64,000 bases of DNA from Martinezella multihospitum (lineage in GTDB: Bacteria; Pseudomonadota; Alphaproteobacteria; Rhizobiales; Rhizobiaceae), in assembly GCF_900094585.1 (NCBI RefSeq), contig NZ_FMAG01000013.1:62001-126000 (forward strand). The letters run 5' to 3'. This document shows positions 42,348 to 52,159 of this stretch, in pieces. Every line of letters starts with the position of its first letter. Position 1 is the stretch's first letter. A program made the position numbers and the translations under genes. Below the pieces are notes generated by a model. The model did no database searches. It was not told the origin of the DNA and worked only from the letters and a program-made list of their open reading frames with translations.

Positions 42348-44090
42348 ATGACCGATATGGCTGCCGATCTGAAACAACGCTTCTCACAACTTCAAGATGG
42401 AGATGTCGATGTTGTCATCCTCGGAGCAGGCGTCAATGGCGCCGGGCTGTTTCGCGATCTGTCGCTGCAGGGTGTCAACTGCCTGATCGTCGATAAATCG
42501 GATTTCGGCTCGGGAACGAGTGCAGCGCCATCCAGGCTGATCCACGGTGGCCTGAAATATCTGGAAACAGGTGAATTCGGCCTGGTCGCGCAGTCGGCGC
42601 TGGAACGAAACCTTCTGCTCAAGAACGCGCCACATTGCGTCGAAGCGCTGCCGACCTTCGTGCCGATCTTTTCCTGGACGCGAGGCATCTGGGCAGCCCT
42701 TCGCACGCTGACGGGCTCGACCACCGCCCCGCGCAGCCGTGGCGCCTTGCTGATCAAGATCGGGCTTGCGCTCTATGACTTCTTTGGTTCGCGCAACCGC
42801 GTCATGCCGCGCCATCGGTTCCTTTTGAAGCGCCGCGCACTCAAGGAAATGCCGCATGTCACGCCTGAGATCGTCGCCGGCGGTATCTATTACGATGCCA
42901 AGATCAGCCGGCCCGAACGGCTGGTCTATGAACTGGTCAATGACGGACTGGAGGCGAACAAGGCTTCATTGGCGGCAAACTCGACGCGGCTTGTTTCCGC
43001 AACCGATGGCGTGCTGACCTTCCAGCGTGCGAACGGTCATGCCTTTTCGGTCAAGCCGAAGCTCGTGGTCAATGCCGCCGGCCCTTGGATCGATCATGTC
43101 AACGCAGCTCTTGGCGCCCCGGCTCATCTGATCGGCGGCACCAAGGGATCGCATATCCTGCTCGATCATCCCGAACTGGTGCGCAGCCTCAACGGCCACA
43201 TGATCTATTTCGAAGCCGATGACGGCCGCATCTGCCTTGTCTACGGCTATCTCGGCCAGGCACTCGTCGGTTCGACCGATATTCCTTGCGGCGATCCCGA
43301 CAATGTTCGCTGCGAGGAACCCGAGATCGACTATTTCCTCGACAGCGTACGCTCGCTTCTGCCGAGCCTCCGCTTCGACCGCGACCAGGTGACCTACAGC
43401 TATAGCGGCATCCGCCCCCTGCCCGCCTCGGACGCCTCGTCGCCGGGCCTGATCAGCCGCGATCACTCCGCACCGGTTTTCGAGCCGCAGGCTGGGCGCC
43501 CCTTCCCGATCATCTCGCTGGTCGGCGGCAAATGGACCACATTCCGTGGCTTTGCCGAGGAAGTTGCCGATACCGTGCTGATACGCCTTCAAATCGGCCG
43601 CAAGACGTCCACGGAGCGGCTTGCGATCGGCGGCGGCCGAGATTTCCCCATGAACGTCAATGAGCGTGCGAGCTGGATCAAGTCAGTCGCGGCAAAGGCC
43701 GGCATCGAAGCCAGCCGAGCGGATGAGTTGCTCAGCCGATACGGCACGACTGCGGCGGCAATTCTCACACACGCTTCGGACTATAAGGACGGCCAGCGCA
43801 TCAGCGGCGCACCGCGCCACAGCACGCTCGAGATCGATTGGATCGCGCGGCAGGAGATGATCGTGCATCTCTCCGATATCGTCTTCCGGCGTACGACCAT
43901 GGCAATCGAGGGCCTGCTGACGATCCAGGGCTTGCGCGAAATCGGTGCAATCGCCGCAGCAGCCCTGCAGTGGGACACACAGCGACTGGCTAAGGAAATC
44001 GACGATGTCGTCGCATCGCTATCGAAATTCCACGGCCAGACGCTGAGCGGAGAAAGCGTGCGCCGGGCGGCAGGCCCAGCCGCACGCTGA
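42348..44090 (+). CDS. GlpD-family FAD-dependent dehydrogenase (second)
   Basis: A 580-aa flavoprotein of the glycerol-3-phosphate dehydrogenase family. The FAD motif VVILGAGVNGAGLFRDLSLQG is at about 22-42; SAAPSRLIHGGLKYLETGE follows. It is longer than EryB (503 aa) and has a C-terminal extension. It presumably oxidises the phosphorylated polyol made by the upstream kinase. It converges on the aldolase gene only 9 bases away. Confidence 0.87.
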   Translation: MTDMAADLKQRFSQLQDGDVDVVILGAGVNGAGLFRDLSLQGVNCLIVDKSDFGSGTSAAPSRLIHGGLKYLETGEFGLVAQSALERNLLLKNAPHCVEALPTFVPIFSWTRGIWAALRTLTGSTTAPRSRGALLIKIGLALYDFFGSRNRVMPRHRFLLKRRALKEMPHVTPEIVAGGIYYDAKISRPERLVYELVNDGLEANKASLAANSTRLVSATDGVLTFQRANGHAFSVKPKLVVNAAGPWIDHVNAALGAPAHLIGGTKGSHILLDHPELVRSLNGHMIYFEADDGRICLVYGYLGQALVGSTDIPCGDPDNVRCEEPEIDYFLDSVRSLLPSLRFDRDQVTYSYSGIRPLPASDASSPGLISRDHSAPVFEPQAGRPFPIISLVGGKWTTFRGFAEEVADTVLIRLQIGRKTSTERLAIGGGRDFPMNVNERASWIKSVAAKAGIEASRADELLSRYGTTAAAILTHASDYKDGQRISGAPRHSTLEIDWIARQEMIVHLSDIVFRRTTMAIEGLLTIQGLREIGAIAAAALQWDTQRLAKEIDDVVASLSKFHGQTLSGESVRRAAGPAAR

Positions 44091-44099
44091 TCATCGGAC

Positions 44100-45164
44100 T
44101 CAGGAGAAAACGGGATCGAGCGAGCCGGACTTGTAACGCTTGGCCATTTCGGCAACGGAAAGCGGCTGGATACGCGAAGCGTGGCCGGCCGTGCCGAATT
44201 GCTCGAAACGCTCCTTGCAGAGCTTCGTCAGTGCAGCCATGGCAGGCTTCATATATTTGCGGGGATCGAACTCGCTCGGATCCTCCTGCAACACGCGGCG
44301 GATCTGGCCCGTCATCGCCATGCGGCCATCGGTATCGATATTGATCTTGCGCACACCATTCTTGATGCCGCGCTGAATTTCTTCGACCGGCACACCCCAG
44401 GTCGGCTTCATCTGGCCGCCATATTTGTTGATGATCTCCTGCAATTCCTCAGGCACCGAAGAGGAGCCGTGCATGACAAGATGCATATTCGGCAGTTTGC
44501 GATGGATCTCCTCGATCACGCTCATCGCCAGCACCGAGCCATCCGGTTTGCGGGTGAACTTATAAGCGCCATGCGAGGTGCCCATGGCGATCGCCAGGGC
44601 ATCGACCTTGGTCTCGCGCACGAATTTCACCGCCTCGTCGGGATTGGTGAGCAGTTGGTCATGCGACAGCTTGCCTTCGGCGCCATGCCCATCTTCCGCC
44701 TCGCCCATGCCGGTTTCCAGCGAGCCGAGCACGCCAAGCTCGCCCTCGACGGAAATACCGCCAAGATGCGCCATATCTGTCACCGTCTTGGTCACGCCGA
44801 CATTGTACTCCCAATCGGCCGGCGTCTTGGCATCCGCCTTCAGCGAACCATCCATCATGACCGAGGTGAAGCCAGCCTGGATCGCCGTCATGCAGCTCGA
44901 AGGATCATTGCCATGGTCCAGATGCACGCAGACGGGAATATGCGGATAGATTTCCACGACGGCGTCCATCATGTGTTTCAGCATGATATCGTTGGCATAG
45001 GCCCTGGCACCCCTCGACGCCTGCATGATCACGGGCGCGTTGACCGCATCGGCCGCTTCCATGATGGAAAGCGCCTGCTCCATATTGTTGATATTGAAAG
45101 CAGGAACGCCGTAGCCGTGTTCAGCGGCGTGATCGAGTAATTGTCTTAAGGTGATACGTGCCAT
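44100..45164 (-). CDS. Class II fructose-bisphosphate aldolase
   Basis: A 354-aa class II (zinc) aldolase. Zinc-binding histidines lie in CVHLDHGND and in the MHGSSSVP loop near residue 235; GVRKINIDTDGRMA matches the family phosphate-binding stretch. It splits fructose-1,6-bisphosphate or a related ketose phosphate into triose phosphates. GGGGAGAG precedes the ATG. Its place in the polyol locus suggests a role in processing the ketose phosphate from the second kinase/dehydrogenase pair, or a general gluconeogenic role. Confidence 0.92.
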   Translation of the reverse strand: MARITLRQLLDHAAEHGYGVPAFNINNMEQALSIMEAADAVNAPVIMQASRGARAYANDIMLKHMMDAVVEIYPHIPVCVHLDHGNDPSSCMTAIQAGFTSVMMDGSLKADAKTPADWEYNVGVTKTVTDMAHLGGISVEGELGVLGSLETGMGEAEDGHGAEGKLSHDQLLTNPDEAVKFVRETKVDALAIAMGTSHGAYKFTRKPDGSVLAMSVIEEIHRKLPNMHLVMHGSSSVPEELQEIINKYGGQMKPTWGVPVEEIQRGIKNGVRKINIDTDGRMAMTGQIRRVLQEDPSEFDPRKYMKPAMAALTKLCKERFEQFGTAGHASRIQPLSVAEMAKRYKSGSLDPVFS

Positions 45165-45612
45165 TCAACTCTCCCCTGGGTCATGATGGGCGGCTAGGAT
45201 CGCGTGGATGATGCCGTTTGCCTTACCTTGTTATGCGGAATGTGCGCCGTCGATATTTGGCAGGCGCGACATCGAAGCAACATGGCATCCCCAGGCGCAC
45301 CCATAACACTACAAGATGACAAAATCACAGTTTTTGTGAGATTTTCTTCGATTTTTTACAAAGAGATCGGTCTCGAACGCGAGGATAGACGTTGCAATAG
45401 CTGCAGAAAATCATCCGGCGGCACCGCGACTCCACAGCTGACGCCGACAGCAAAGCATGATGGCTCATGGAATGAGCAATCGAGTCCATGCCCTCCATCG
45501 AACTTGTGTGCATCCCAACGTGCATTTACTTCCATAAAACATTTGACTGGCCAAGGTTTCGCTGTTTTCTATAGATAAAAAACAGGGACTAGGCGGACTG
45601 CTTGGAGGCTGC
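45165..45612. other. Divergent regulatory region between aldolase and mannitol-dehydrogenase-like gene
   Basis: About 450 bases. CATAACACTA at 45302-45311 and AAAATC-ACA/TGTGAGATTTT at 45322-45345 repeat motifs found upstream of eryR. No gene is convincing; a 124-codon frame across it has no family features. Confidence 0.5.
45302..45345. promoter_or_regulatory. ery-type operator candidates upstream of the aldolase
   Basis: CATAACACTA (45302-45311) and the inverted pair AAAATCACA/TGTGAGATTTT (45322-45345) are near-copies of elements at 29214-29233. They lie between divergent genes, so the aldolase and the mannitol-dehydrogenase-like gene may belong to the ery regulon. Confidence 0.5.
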
Positions 45613-46806
45613 ATGCAGCCTCAACCAGGCGCTCCTACACATCAATATCAAATAGCTGAGGAAAGTGGCGTGAGCTCGCGGATCATCCAGTTCGGCACCA
45701 GCCGGTTCTTGCAGGCGCATGCGGCATTCTTCGTGCACGAGGCACGGCAATCCGGCCAGGATGTCGGTCCCATTACCGTTGTTCAGGTTTCAGGCGACAG
45801 CAGCCGCAGCGGACGCGTCGCTGCCTTTAGCAATCCAGCAGGCTATCCTGTCGTCATCCGTGGCATGTCGGATGGGCAACCCATCGATCGCACCGTACAG
45901 GTCGCCAGCGTCGATCGCGGTCTCTCTGCAGTCGAACACTGGGAGGAGCTGTCAAGGCTCTTTGCCGAGGATGCCGAATTCGTCATCTCCAACACCGGCG
46001 AAACCGGCTACAAGACGTGGCCGGAGGAGGATCGCTTTGGCGCAACAGGCCAGGTTCCCCGATCTTTCCCTGCCAAGCTTGCCGCGCTCCTCGTCAGACG
46101 CTGGCAGGCCTCCGGTCGCTCCTTGGTCATCCTTCCTTGCGAACTGATGACGGGCAACGGCAGCGTTCTGAAACAGACGGTCATCGATTGCGCCCGGCTC
46201 AACGATGTGCCGGCTGAATTTTATACCTGGCTCGACGGCCACGCCGCCTTCGCCGAAACCCTGGTCGATCGCATCGTTTCCGAGCCGATCGAGCCGATCG
46301 GCGCCGTTGCGGAACCCTATGCCCTATGGGCGATCAAGCGCGCGCCCGGTATCCGCGCGCCTTGCCACCACCCAAGCATCGTGCTGACCGACGATCTCAC
46401 CCCTTACGAGCGCCTGAAACTGCATATCCTCAATCTCGGCCACACCTTCCTTGCCGAAATCTGGCAGCGCGAAAATCGGCCGGCGGACGAGACCGTGCGC
46501 GCCATACTGGCCGACAAAGACATAAGGGCCAGACTCGATACTCTCTACGAAAGCGAAGTACTGCCCGGCTTTGCCGCAAACAGTATGGGCGACGAGGCGA
46601 AGGCCTATGTCGCAACGACACTCGACCGCTTCCTCAATCCCTTTCTGGACCACCGCATCGCCGACATCAGCCAGCACCACCCCGAAAAGGTCGCCCGCCG
46701 CATCCACGCCTTCCTAGATTGGGCAGATAGTGCGGGCAGCGCGTCAGGCATGCCCGTACTGCGACAAATCGCAGCACAATATCCTCCAGTCAAAGCTGCA
46801 TACTGA
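45613..46806 (+). CDS. Mannitol dehydrogenase-family oxidoreductase (tagaturonate/mannonate-type)
   Basis: A 397-aa enzyme of the polyol-specific long-chain dehydrogenase family (UxaB, UxuB, MtlD). N-terminal IIQFGTSRFLQAHAAFFVHEA is the NAD-binding segment; KLHILNLGHTFLAE contains the catalytic Lys. It is shorter than MtlK (about 490 aa) and best matches the tagaturonate reductase / mannitol dehydrogenase-domain group. GGAGG precedes the ATG. Probable role: interconversion of a polyol or hexuronate with its ketose in the polyol locus; the substrate is unclear. Confidence 0.85.
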   Translation: MQPQPGAPTHQYQIAEESGVSSRIIQFGTSRFLQAHAAFFVHEARQSGQDVGPITVVQVSGDSSRSGRVAAFSNPAGYPVVIRGMSDGQPIDRTVQVASVDRGLSAVEHWEELSRLFAEDAEFVISNTGETGYKTWPEEDRFGATGQVPRSFPAKLAALLVRRWQASGRSLVILPCELMTGNGSVLKQTVIDCARLNDVPAEFYTWLDGHAAFAETLVDRIVSEPIEPIGAVAEPYALWAIKRAPGIRAPCHHPSIVLTDDLTPYERLKLHILNLGHTFLAEIWQRENRPADETVRAILADKDIRARLDTLYESEVLPGFAANSMGDEAKAYVATTLDRFLNPFLDHRIADISQHHPEKVARRIHAFLDWADSAGSASGMPVLRQIAAQYPPVKAAY

Positions 46807-46942
46807 CGTCCGACCGAAGGTTTGCGTCAATTTGGTCATTAGGAGCGGCGACAAGATAATTGAAGAAAGTAACCCAACTCGTTGTCTCTAGACATCGATA
46901 GGCTGAATCGGCTTCCGGATGCGAGGCGCGATGATGCGATCA

Positions 46943-47596
46943 TCAACTTGATCCCAGAAGAGGATCGGACTTCTTGGCAATTACCGCTGTCCTCCGGCCA
47001 AATTCAATGCTGCTAATAAATTTGCCATGTTCCGAGGCGAAAAGATCGTAAGGACGTTCTGAACCAAGGGCGGCGTCACCCGTAACGATGCGCGAAAGTT
47101 TCACCAAATAATCGAATGCGCTAATTGCGGAAAAGCCATTGAAGGGCGCATTTTCGAGGTGCTTCTCAAAACTGGTATCCAAATCTTCAACAATATAAAA
47201 CCCATCTTGCTTCAATAGTGGGAATAGCATTTGCAAGGATGTTATCTGATGGTCCCAACGGTGCGAACCATCATCAATGATCAAATCTGGTCGTCCAAAC
47301 TCCGATATGACGTCAAAAAGAAAGCTCGAATCGGTGGCATCCCCGATACGCACATATACGTTACCAGACTCGTATTTTCTGCAATCCGGCGTAACATCCA
47401 GACCAACGACTATTGCCTGGGGAAAATACTTTGACCATGTACGAACTGATCCGCCTCTGTAAACTCCGATCTCCAATATTAGCAGCTGAGCTCGTTCCTT
47501 AAGTTGGCTCAAGCGACGCTCATAGAAACGTAAAAAATCATGGTGATTGGACGCTTTGTCGGTTCCAAACTCCAAACCAATTTCGTCAAGTGTCAT
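46943..47596 (-). CDS. Class I SAM-dependent methyltransferase (CmcI/polysaccharide type)
   Basis: A 217-aa methyltransferase. The SAM-binding motif ILEIGVYRGGSVRTWSKYFP is at about 39-58, VVGLDVTPDC at 63-72, and the acidic loop PDLIIDDGSHRWDHQ near 103-117. This form is common in polysaccharide clusters, where it methylates sugars. A-T bias is higher than in the genes to the left, marking the start of the AT-rich island. It is a single leftward gene. Confidence 0.82.
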   Translation of the reverse strand: MTLDEIGLEFGTDKASNHHDFLRFYERRLSQLKERAQLLILEIGVYRGGSVRTWSKYFPQAIVVGLDVTPDCRKYESGNVYVRIGDATDSSFLFDVISEFGRPDLIIDDGSHRWDHQITSLQMLFPLLKQDGFYIVEDLDTSFEKHLENAPFNGFSAISAFDYLVKLSRIVTGDAALGSERPYDLFASEHGKFISSIEFGRRTAVIAKKSDPLLGSS

Positions 47597-47795
47597 ACAG
47601 CTATCCTATAGTTAAAGCCCATCAGGAGTAATTCGAAAACGCTTGTACCAAAACAAATACCTATCATCTTATCATATAAAGGCTTTGCGCCAGAGGCAGC
47701 GGGAAGGTTGCAATTCCTAATACCGCGAAGAAGATGCGTTCCAAAAAATCAAAATGAACGGTTTCACTTAATTTCACGCTTCATTGCGCATTAGG

Positions 47796-48896
47796 CTAGT
47801 TTTTTAAATGCACCTGAAACAGCCTGAGATCAATCTCTAACTCGGCAAATAAACGATCCGGAGATGGCTCTTCAATCAGTTGAGTAAAAATCCACTGGAA
47901 ATCTAAATTAAACAGTGAGGCAAGATCACAAAAAAAGTAGTCTGCCAGCCCAGGATCAAACATCTTAACTTTAGTATGCGGCGGACAAAATATAATGTTC
48001 GTCAAGCCCGCACCCATAAAACCTGCCACAACTTCAGCTTTAGAAAATATATTAATTTGGTCCCATATACTGAACTCCTCTGGTCGAACTACATAATAAC
48101 CGGCTGCGCGAGCAATATTCTCCAACTCAATTGCTCTTGCCATTTGCCTCTTAGGTGCATTGGCTCTCGAAATGAATATTTTCTTGGCAGGTATTAACGA
48201 CGGGTTTGAATGTCTTTTTGCAGCATACAAGAGTTTGCTGACAAAGAGTTGCAGGACGTGACTCTTCTGCGCATTATGCTTGGAAATAGGCGAGGTTGTA
48301 ACAAGATCACGCACCTGCACTAAAGAGTGCCGCATATCAACAAGCTCAAAACAATCCGAGTATAAATTATAGATCGTTTCCGAAAGCAGATTCCGTAACG
48401 CTACAGGTAGCGTAGGAACAAGCAAAGCAAGCGGCTTTGAAAGTTGCCCACTGAGCAAAATCTCAAGGCGAGGTAACATCTCGACCAAAAGGTGTCCGTA
48501 GTTATCCTTTCCAGCTTTAAATATGAAGCCGCACTGCTTGTCGATAAGCGGTATGGGCTGATCAGAAAATCCGGCAATTTTATCAAACGTCGGATGAGCA
48601 ACATGATCGACCTGACTATATTTTATAGTTTGTTGGCGACTATCAAACATAATCGCCAAATCTGCAGCGTAGCCATTGTTGTAAGTGAGGAGATCTGTCG
48701 GAATCACTTCACATCGCTCTTCACCCATCACCTGAAGTAGGTAACGACAATGTTGCTCACCATTTATTCCGGGGGCAAAACCAATTAACTCAGGAATCTT
48801 TCGAGTATATGACGCGGCTTCCGTCACTTGTCGAAAGCTGTCCGCACCCTCCCGCCATTCAGCCAAATCTCTGTTGGTATAATAGGCGTCAACCAT
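47796..48896 (-). CDS. Glycosyltransferase family 61 protein (DUF563)
   Basis: A 366-aa glycosyltransferase of family 61. The family motifs are KDNYGHLLVEMLPRLEIL at about 128-145, KKIFISRANAPKRQ, and the C-terminal VAGFMGAGLTNIIFCPPHTKVKMF. It probably adds a sugar to a surface polysaccharide in the cytoplasm. It is AT-rich like its neighbours. It is separated from the next glycosyltransferase by 23 bp, so an operon is likely. Confidence 0.85.
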   Translation of the reverse strand: MVDAYYTNRDLAEWREGADSFRQVTEAASYTRKIPELIGFAPGINGEQHCRYLLQVMGEERCEVIPTDLLTYNNGYAADLAIMFDSRQQTIKYSQVDHVAHPTFDKIAGFSDQPIPLIDKQCGFIFKAGKDNYGHLLVEMLPRLEILLSGQLSKPLALLVPTLPVALRNLLSETIYNLYSDCFELVDMRHSLVQVRDLVTTSPISKHNAQKSHVLQLFVSKLLYAAKRHSNPSLIPAKKIFISRANAPKRQMARAIELENIARAAGYYVVRPEEFSIWDQINIFSKAEVVAGFMGAGLTNIIFCPPHTKVKMFDPGLADYFFCDLASLFNLDFQWIFTQLIEEPSPDRLFAELEIDLRLFQVHLKN

Positions 48897-48919
48897 TGCT
48901 CTCTATCACAATCTAAAAA

Positions 48920-49966
48920 TTAGGTAGTCGGCTTATTCGATTCGTCTTTGTTAAGCTTAAGCCATTCTTGAAAACTGCCAACACCGCTTGCAAATGGATT
49001 TGCGAACGCATCTTGAAGATCCTGTCTATGCCGATAGAGAACTCTATCTGCTTTGTCTATGAACTTCCCGTCGTCGTAAGTAGCGTAACGCCACCAACGA
49101 GAAGGGAGGCCATCATCCGTAAATTGACGAACAGCATTTTTATACCAAAGCCATAATTCATATACATCCGAATCCGGAGTAGCGTATCGCTTGGTCATCG
49201 TATCACCAAGAGGCCCCAATTTTGTGAAATGGAAAAATCTGAGTAAAGCCTCATTCGCCAAAATTTCGCCGGAAGCAGAAATGCGCACATTCCGATGGCT
49301 CAAATTCCAGCTTGCAACATTTAGACCCGGATTTCTAAGTATTCCCACGTTGTCAAAAAGTGCGGGAACTAGATCGCACCATTTTTGGTCAACAAAAATG
49401 CCATCCTCCGGCGTGTCGTAACACATCTTGGAGAGGCGAGCAGCCCACCATTCTGCCATTTCATGGCCAGACGAATCATTACGTATGGCCAAAAACCCTA
49501 AATTGTAGGTGCCTAAACGTGACGAAGTAATTTCATTATCACGGATAGCCATCTCCAATTTCTCGGGGCGCACTTGATGAGGAGTTAGCAGGATAGAATA
49601 ATCCTCCAGCGCTTTGACTACAAGATCCAGTGGATTAAAGACCGCAATATCAGGGTCCAAATAAACTATCTTCTCCGCACCATCACGCAAGATATGCTCC
49701 AATGCATACCCTTTTACAGCCGTGCATGCCTCAACTACGTCATGCTTAAAAATCCAAGCCTCAAAATCCTTTAGCTTCAGATCCTGACCCCAAAGCACGT
49801 TATCGAAGCCCTCGTTTGATAGATTAAATGTAAACCCCTCGGGGGCCTCATCAGTAATAACCGCCCAAAAGATCCAATCTGGATGAAACTTCTTAACAGT
49901 GTGGACAAGAACGCGTGCGCGATTGAGATAACTGAAAGAAAAGCTAGTAAAACAATGCACGCTCAC
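48920..49966 (-). CDS. Glycosyltransferase (GT8-like)
   Basis: A 348-aa glycosyltransferase with a GT-A fold. The metal-binding DxD is seen in IVYLDPDIAVF; YNLGFLAI and EDGIFVDQKW are later motifs of the GT8/glycogenin-like group. It starts at GTG, overlapping the preceding gene by four bases (GTGA). It presumably uses a nucleotide sugar for the island's polysaccharide. Confidence 0.82.
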   Translation of the reverse strand: MSVHCFTSFSFSYLNRARVLVHTVKKFHPDWIFWAVITDEAPEGFTFNLSNEGFDNVLWGQDLKLKDFEAWIFKHDVVEACTAVKGYALEHILRDGAEKIVYLDPDIAVFNPLDLVVKALEDYSILLTPHQVRPEKLEMAIRDNEITSSRLGTYNLGFLAIRNDSSGHEMAEWWAARLSKMCYDTPEDGIFVDQKWCDLVPALFDNVGILRNPGLNVASWNLSHRNVRISASGEILANEALLRFFHFTKLGPLGDTMTKRYATPDSDVYELWLWYKNAVRQFTDDGLPSRWWRYATYDDGKFIDKADRVLYRHRQDLQDAFANPFASGVGSFQEWLKLNKDESNKPTT

Positions 49967-51867
49967 GACGCCGTCTCCATATTGAGAAAATCGATCGTCA
50001 TCCGACTATAGTTTATTGATGAGATCTGTCGCGGCTCACGTTTTTTCCTATCGACCATCTCCTCGATCCTCGATCCCTCAAAAGTTGCGTAAAGCTCTTC
50101 ATCAGTCCTGAGAACAATGCCAACATCGAGCTCTCCCAACACCTTGGCAATATTCCCAGAAGACGACGTTGTTACAATCTGACAATCTGCCGCCAAGGCT
50201 TCATGCAGTGCGAAAGAAAACGTCTCTGGCCAGTTCGCCCAAAGCACAACAACGTCAATTTCATTTTCAATTAAGGCCTTTGTCATTGCGTCTCGGGAGT
50301 TTTGAGTTACAAAAATTTCCCTTGATTCTATGTACTTAGGTATATTTTGACCTCCTCCGAAATAGTAGAATTTATAACGATTGGAGCCCGCATGTTGCCT
50401 TGCCAAGTTATCGAAACTAAACCAACCTTTCTGATAGACAGGCCAACCGCAGAAGGCCACACGTGTTGGCGCTTGTGTGGATGCTCGGCTGATTGGAGAA
50501 TTTTTCTCCAATCTGCAATGAGGGGCAAGATAACTCTTTTCAAATTTAAAACTGCTACGCTCAAATAGAATGTCTTGCGCAATAACTGAAGGAGAAAGGA
50601 GCGTAAAAGCGCAAGAGGATATAAGCATATCTAAGCGCGCTATATGAGTTTTACGCGATTCACCAAAGACGCATATGGAACAGGCTGAGGAATCCACACT
50701 AGGACCATGGCAGTAACTAATATTATTGCGAAGAAGAGTATATCCTTCACATAATAAGAGATAATCATGAGCCCATATAAAGCTATTCTCAAATAATCCT
50801 TCGGGAATTTTGCCGAGCTGCTCAGGAGAGTGGCCAAGAAGAGAATGTATAACGCGCCAGATAGGTTGATTAGTCAATGCTTTATATTCAGAAAAAGCCT
50901 GGAGTACCGCGCTGGTACGATATACACCAACGTCATCACCGTTGAGATTTACGCAGACAGGCGGATCTGCGTCCTCGGCTAGCGTGGGCAAAGGTTGCCA
51001 AGGATAGATATGCAGATAGGCACCACCTTCTCGATTAAAAGTTTCTTGCTCTATCTGAATACAGAGTTGCACCCCGCCCGAATGTCGACGAAAATCGTCA
51101 TGACTAATCGAAAAAATCAATTTATCAGTTGCCGCACAGTTTTGCGACAAGAAATCAACGAAGTCTTTCACTGTTCCTAAACTAGGATCCGCCTCAGCGC
51201 GACGCCAGTCATTAGCCACTTCGTTGAGCGGACGTACTCTTTCGAGTGCTCCCAATTTGGCGGAGTTTGTGCCTGTCGGAATTCTCCCTTCTTTGGAGCC
51301 TGCCACTAAAAAATGATAAAACGGATTGACACCAGCCTCTCGAACATCTGGATTACTATCGACGTAATATGACGACGAAAAAGTTGGAGTAGGATCGCGC
51401 CCCTCTTTCCAACCCGCTCTGATGTAGTGTTCTACGGGATCAATATCTAGATCCTTTAGATCTGGATTGGTGGCCAGATAAAAATCTCTCGCTAACTCCG
51501 TAGAAATAGTTAGATATACGTGGTCTATATCGGAAAAACGAGGCGGCCGGCCCTCACTTCTTCCGGCAACTATGTAATGCCAAAAAGGTTCAACTCCCGC
51601 TGCCTCCACGTCCCTATTTTGCTTCAGATACATCGACACCGAAAAATCGGGTGTTGGATCCCTGCCCTCTTTCCAACCATATATAATGTAATGACAAATA
51701 GGGTCTATACCAGCGTTCCGAACATCTCCGTAAACGCGCAAGTAAAATGTGGTATCAAATTCATCGGAAATTGCCCTGTAAACTTCAGGATACTCCTCTT
51801 CAACGCGCTGCCTAAGATTTTTTGCCGGAACAAAATGATCGCGAATTTTTGAGAAAAAATTAGTCAT
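49963..51867 (-). CDS. Glycosyltransferase with N-terminal HY...EGR.P repeats (GT4-like)
   Basis: A 634-aa protein. Residues 37-197 contain four imperfect copies of a 35-40-residue module: FYL..YGDVRNAGIDPICHYI, then EGRDPTPDF, with HY or HF at 59, 97, 147 and 185 and EGR.P after each. From about residue 250 a GT4-like catalytic part follows, with VAFCGWPVYQKGWFSFDNLA and an E-x7-E motif in ETFSFALHEALA. The repeat is known in surface-polysaccharide glycosyltransferases of rhizobia, but its function is not established. First gene of the leftward set. Confidence 0.85.
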   Translation of the reverse strand: MTNFFSKIRDHFVPAKNLRQRVEEEYPEVYRAISDEFDTTFYLRVYGDVRNAGIDPICHYIIYGWKEGRDPTPDFSVSMYLKQNRDVEAAGVEPFWHYIVAGRSEGRPPRFSDIDHVYLTISTELARDFYLATNPDLKDLDIDPVEHYIRAGWKEGRDPTPTFSSSYYVDSNPDVREAGVNPFYHFLVAGSKEGRIPTGTNSAKLGALERVRPLNEVANDWRRAEADPSLGTVKDFVDFLSQNCAATDKLIFSISHDDFRRHSGGVQLCIQIEQETFNREGGAYLHIYPWQPLPTLAEDADPPVCVNLNGDDVGVYRTSAVLQAFSEYKALTNQPIWRVIHSLLGHSPEQLGKIPEGLFENSFIWAHDYLLLCEGYTLLRNNISYCHGPSVDSSACSICVFGESRKTHIARLDMLISSCAFTLLSPSVIAQDILFERSSFKFEKSYLAPHCRLEKNSPISRASTQAPTRVAFCGWPVYQKGWFSFDNLARQHAGSNRYKFYYFGGGQNIPKYIESREIFVTQNSRDAMTKALIENEIDVVVLWANWPETFSFALHEALAADCQIVTTSSSGNIAKVLGELDVGIVLRTDEELYATFEGSRIEEMVDRKKREPRQISSINYSRMTIDFLNMETAS

Positions 51868-52159
51868 GATTCAACTTTTACGTTCGTCTATTTTCAGCGG
51901 TATCTATTTTTCACCGATTGAGACAACATCAAAATTTTCCATTCGCAGCTTAGTCTCAATCTGCTCAGGTCCATTTTTTGAACCTATACAACTTGCGCTT
52001 AAACATCACGAGTCACGCAATAAATCAACGGTATTGATTAGCGACGTGCCAATTTTTAGCTCGGCGACTGAACTGCCCTGATCTGAACCCTTCAAACTGG
52101 ACCATTTTTGGTTAGAGTTTTCCGGTACATTTTCTTGGCTGGGTAAGGAACGGAAGAAG

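Noticed and set aside
45204..45578. 124-codon frame between aldolase and mannitol-dehydrogenase-like gene
   Set aside because: Covers the putative operators; no recognisable protein features.
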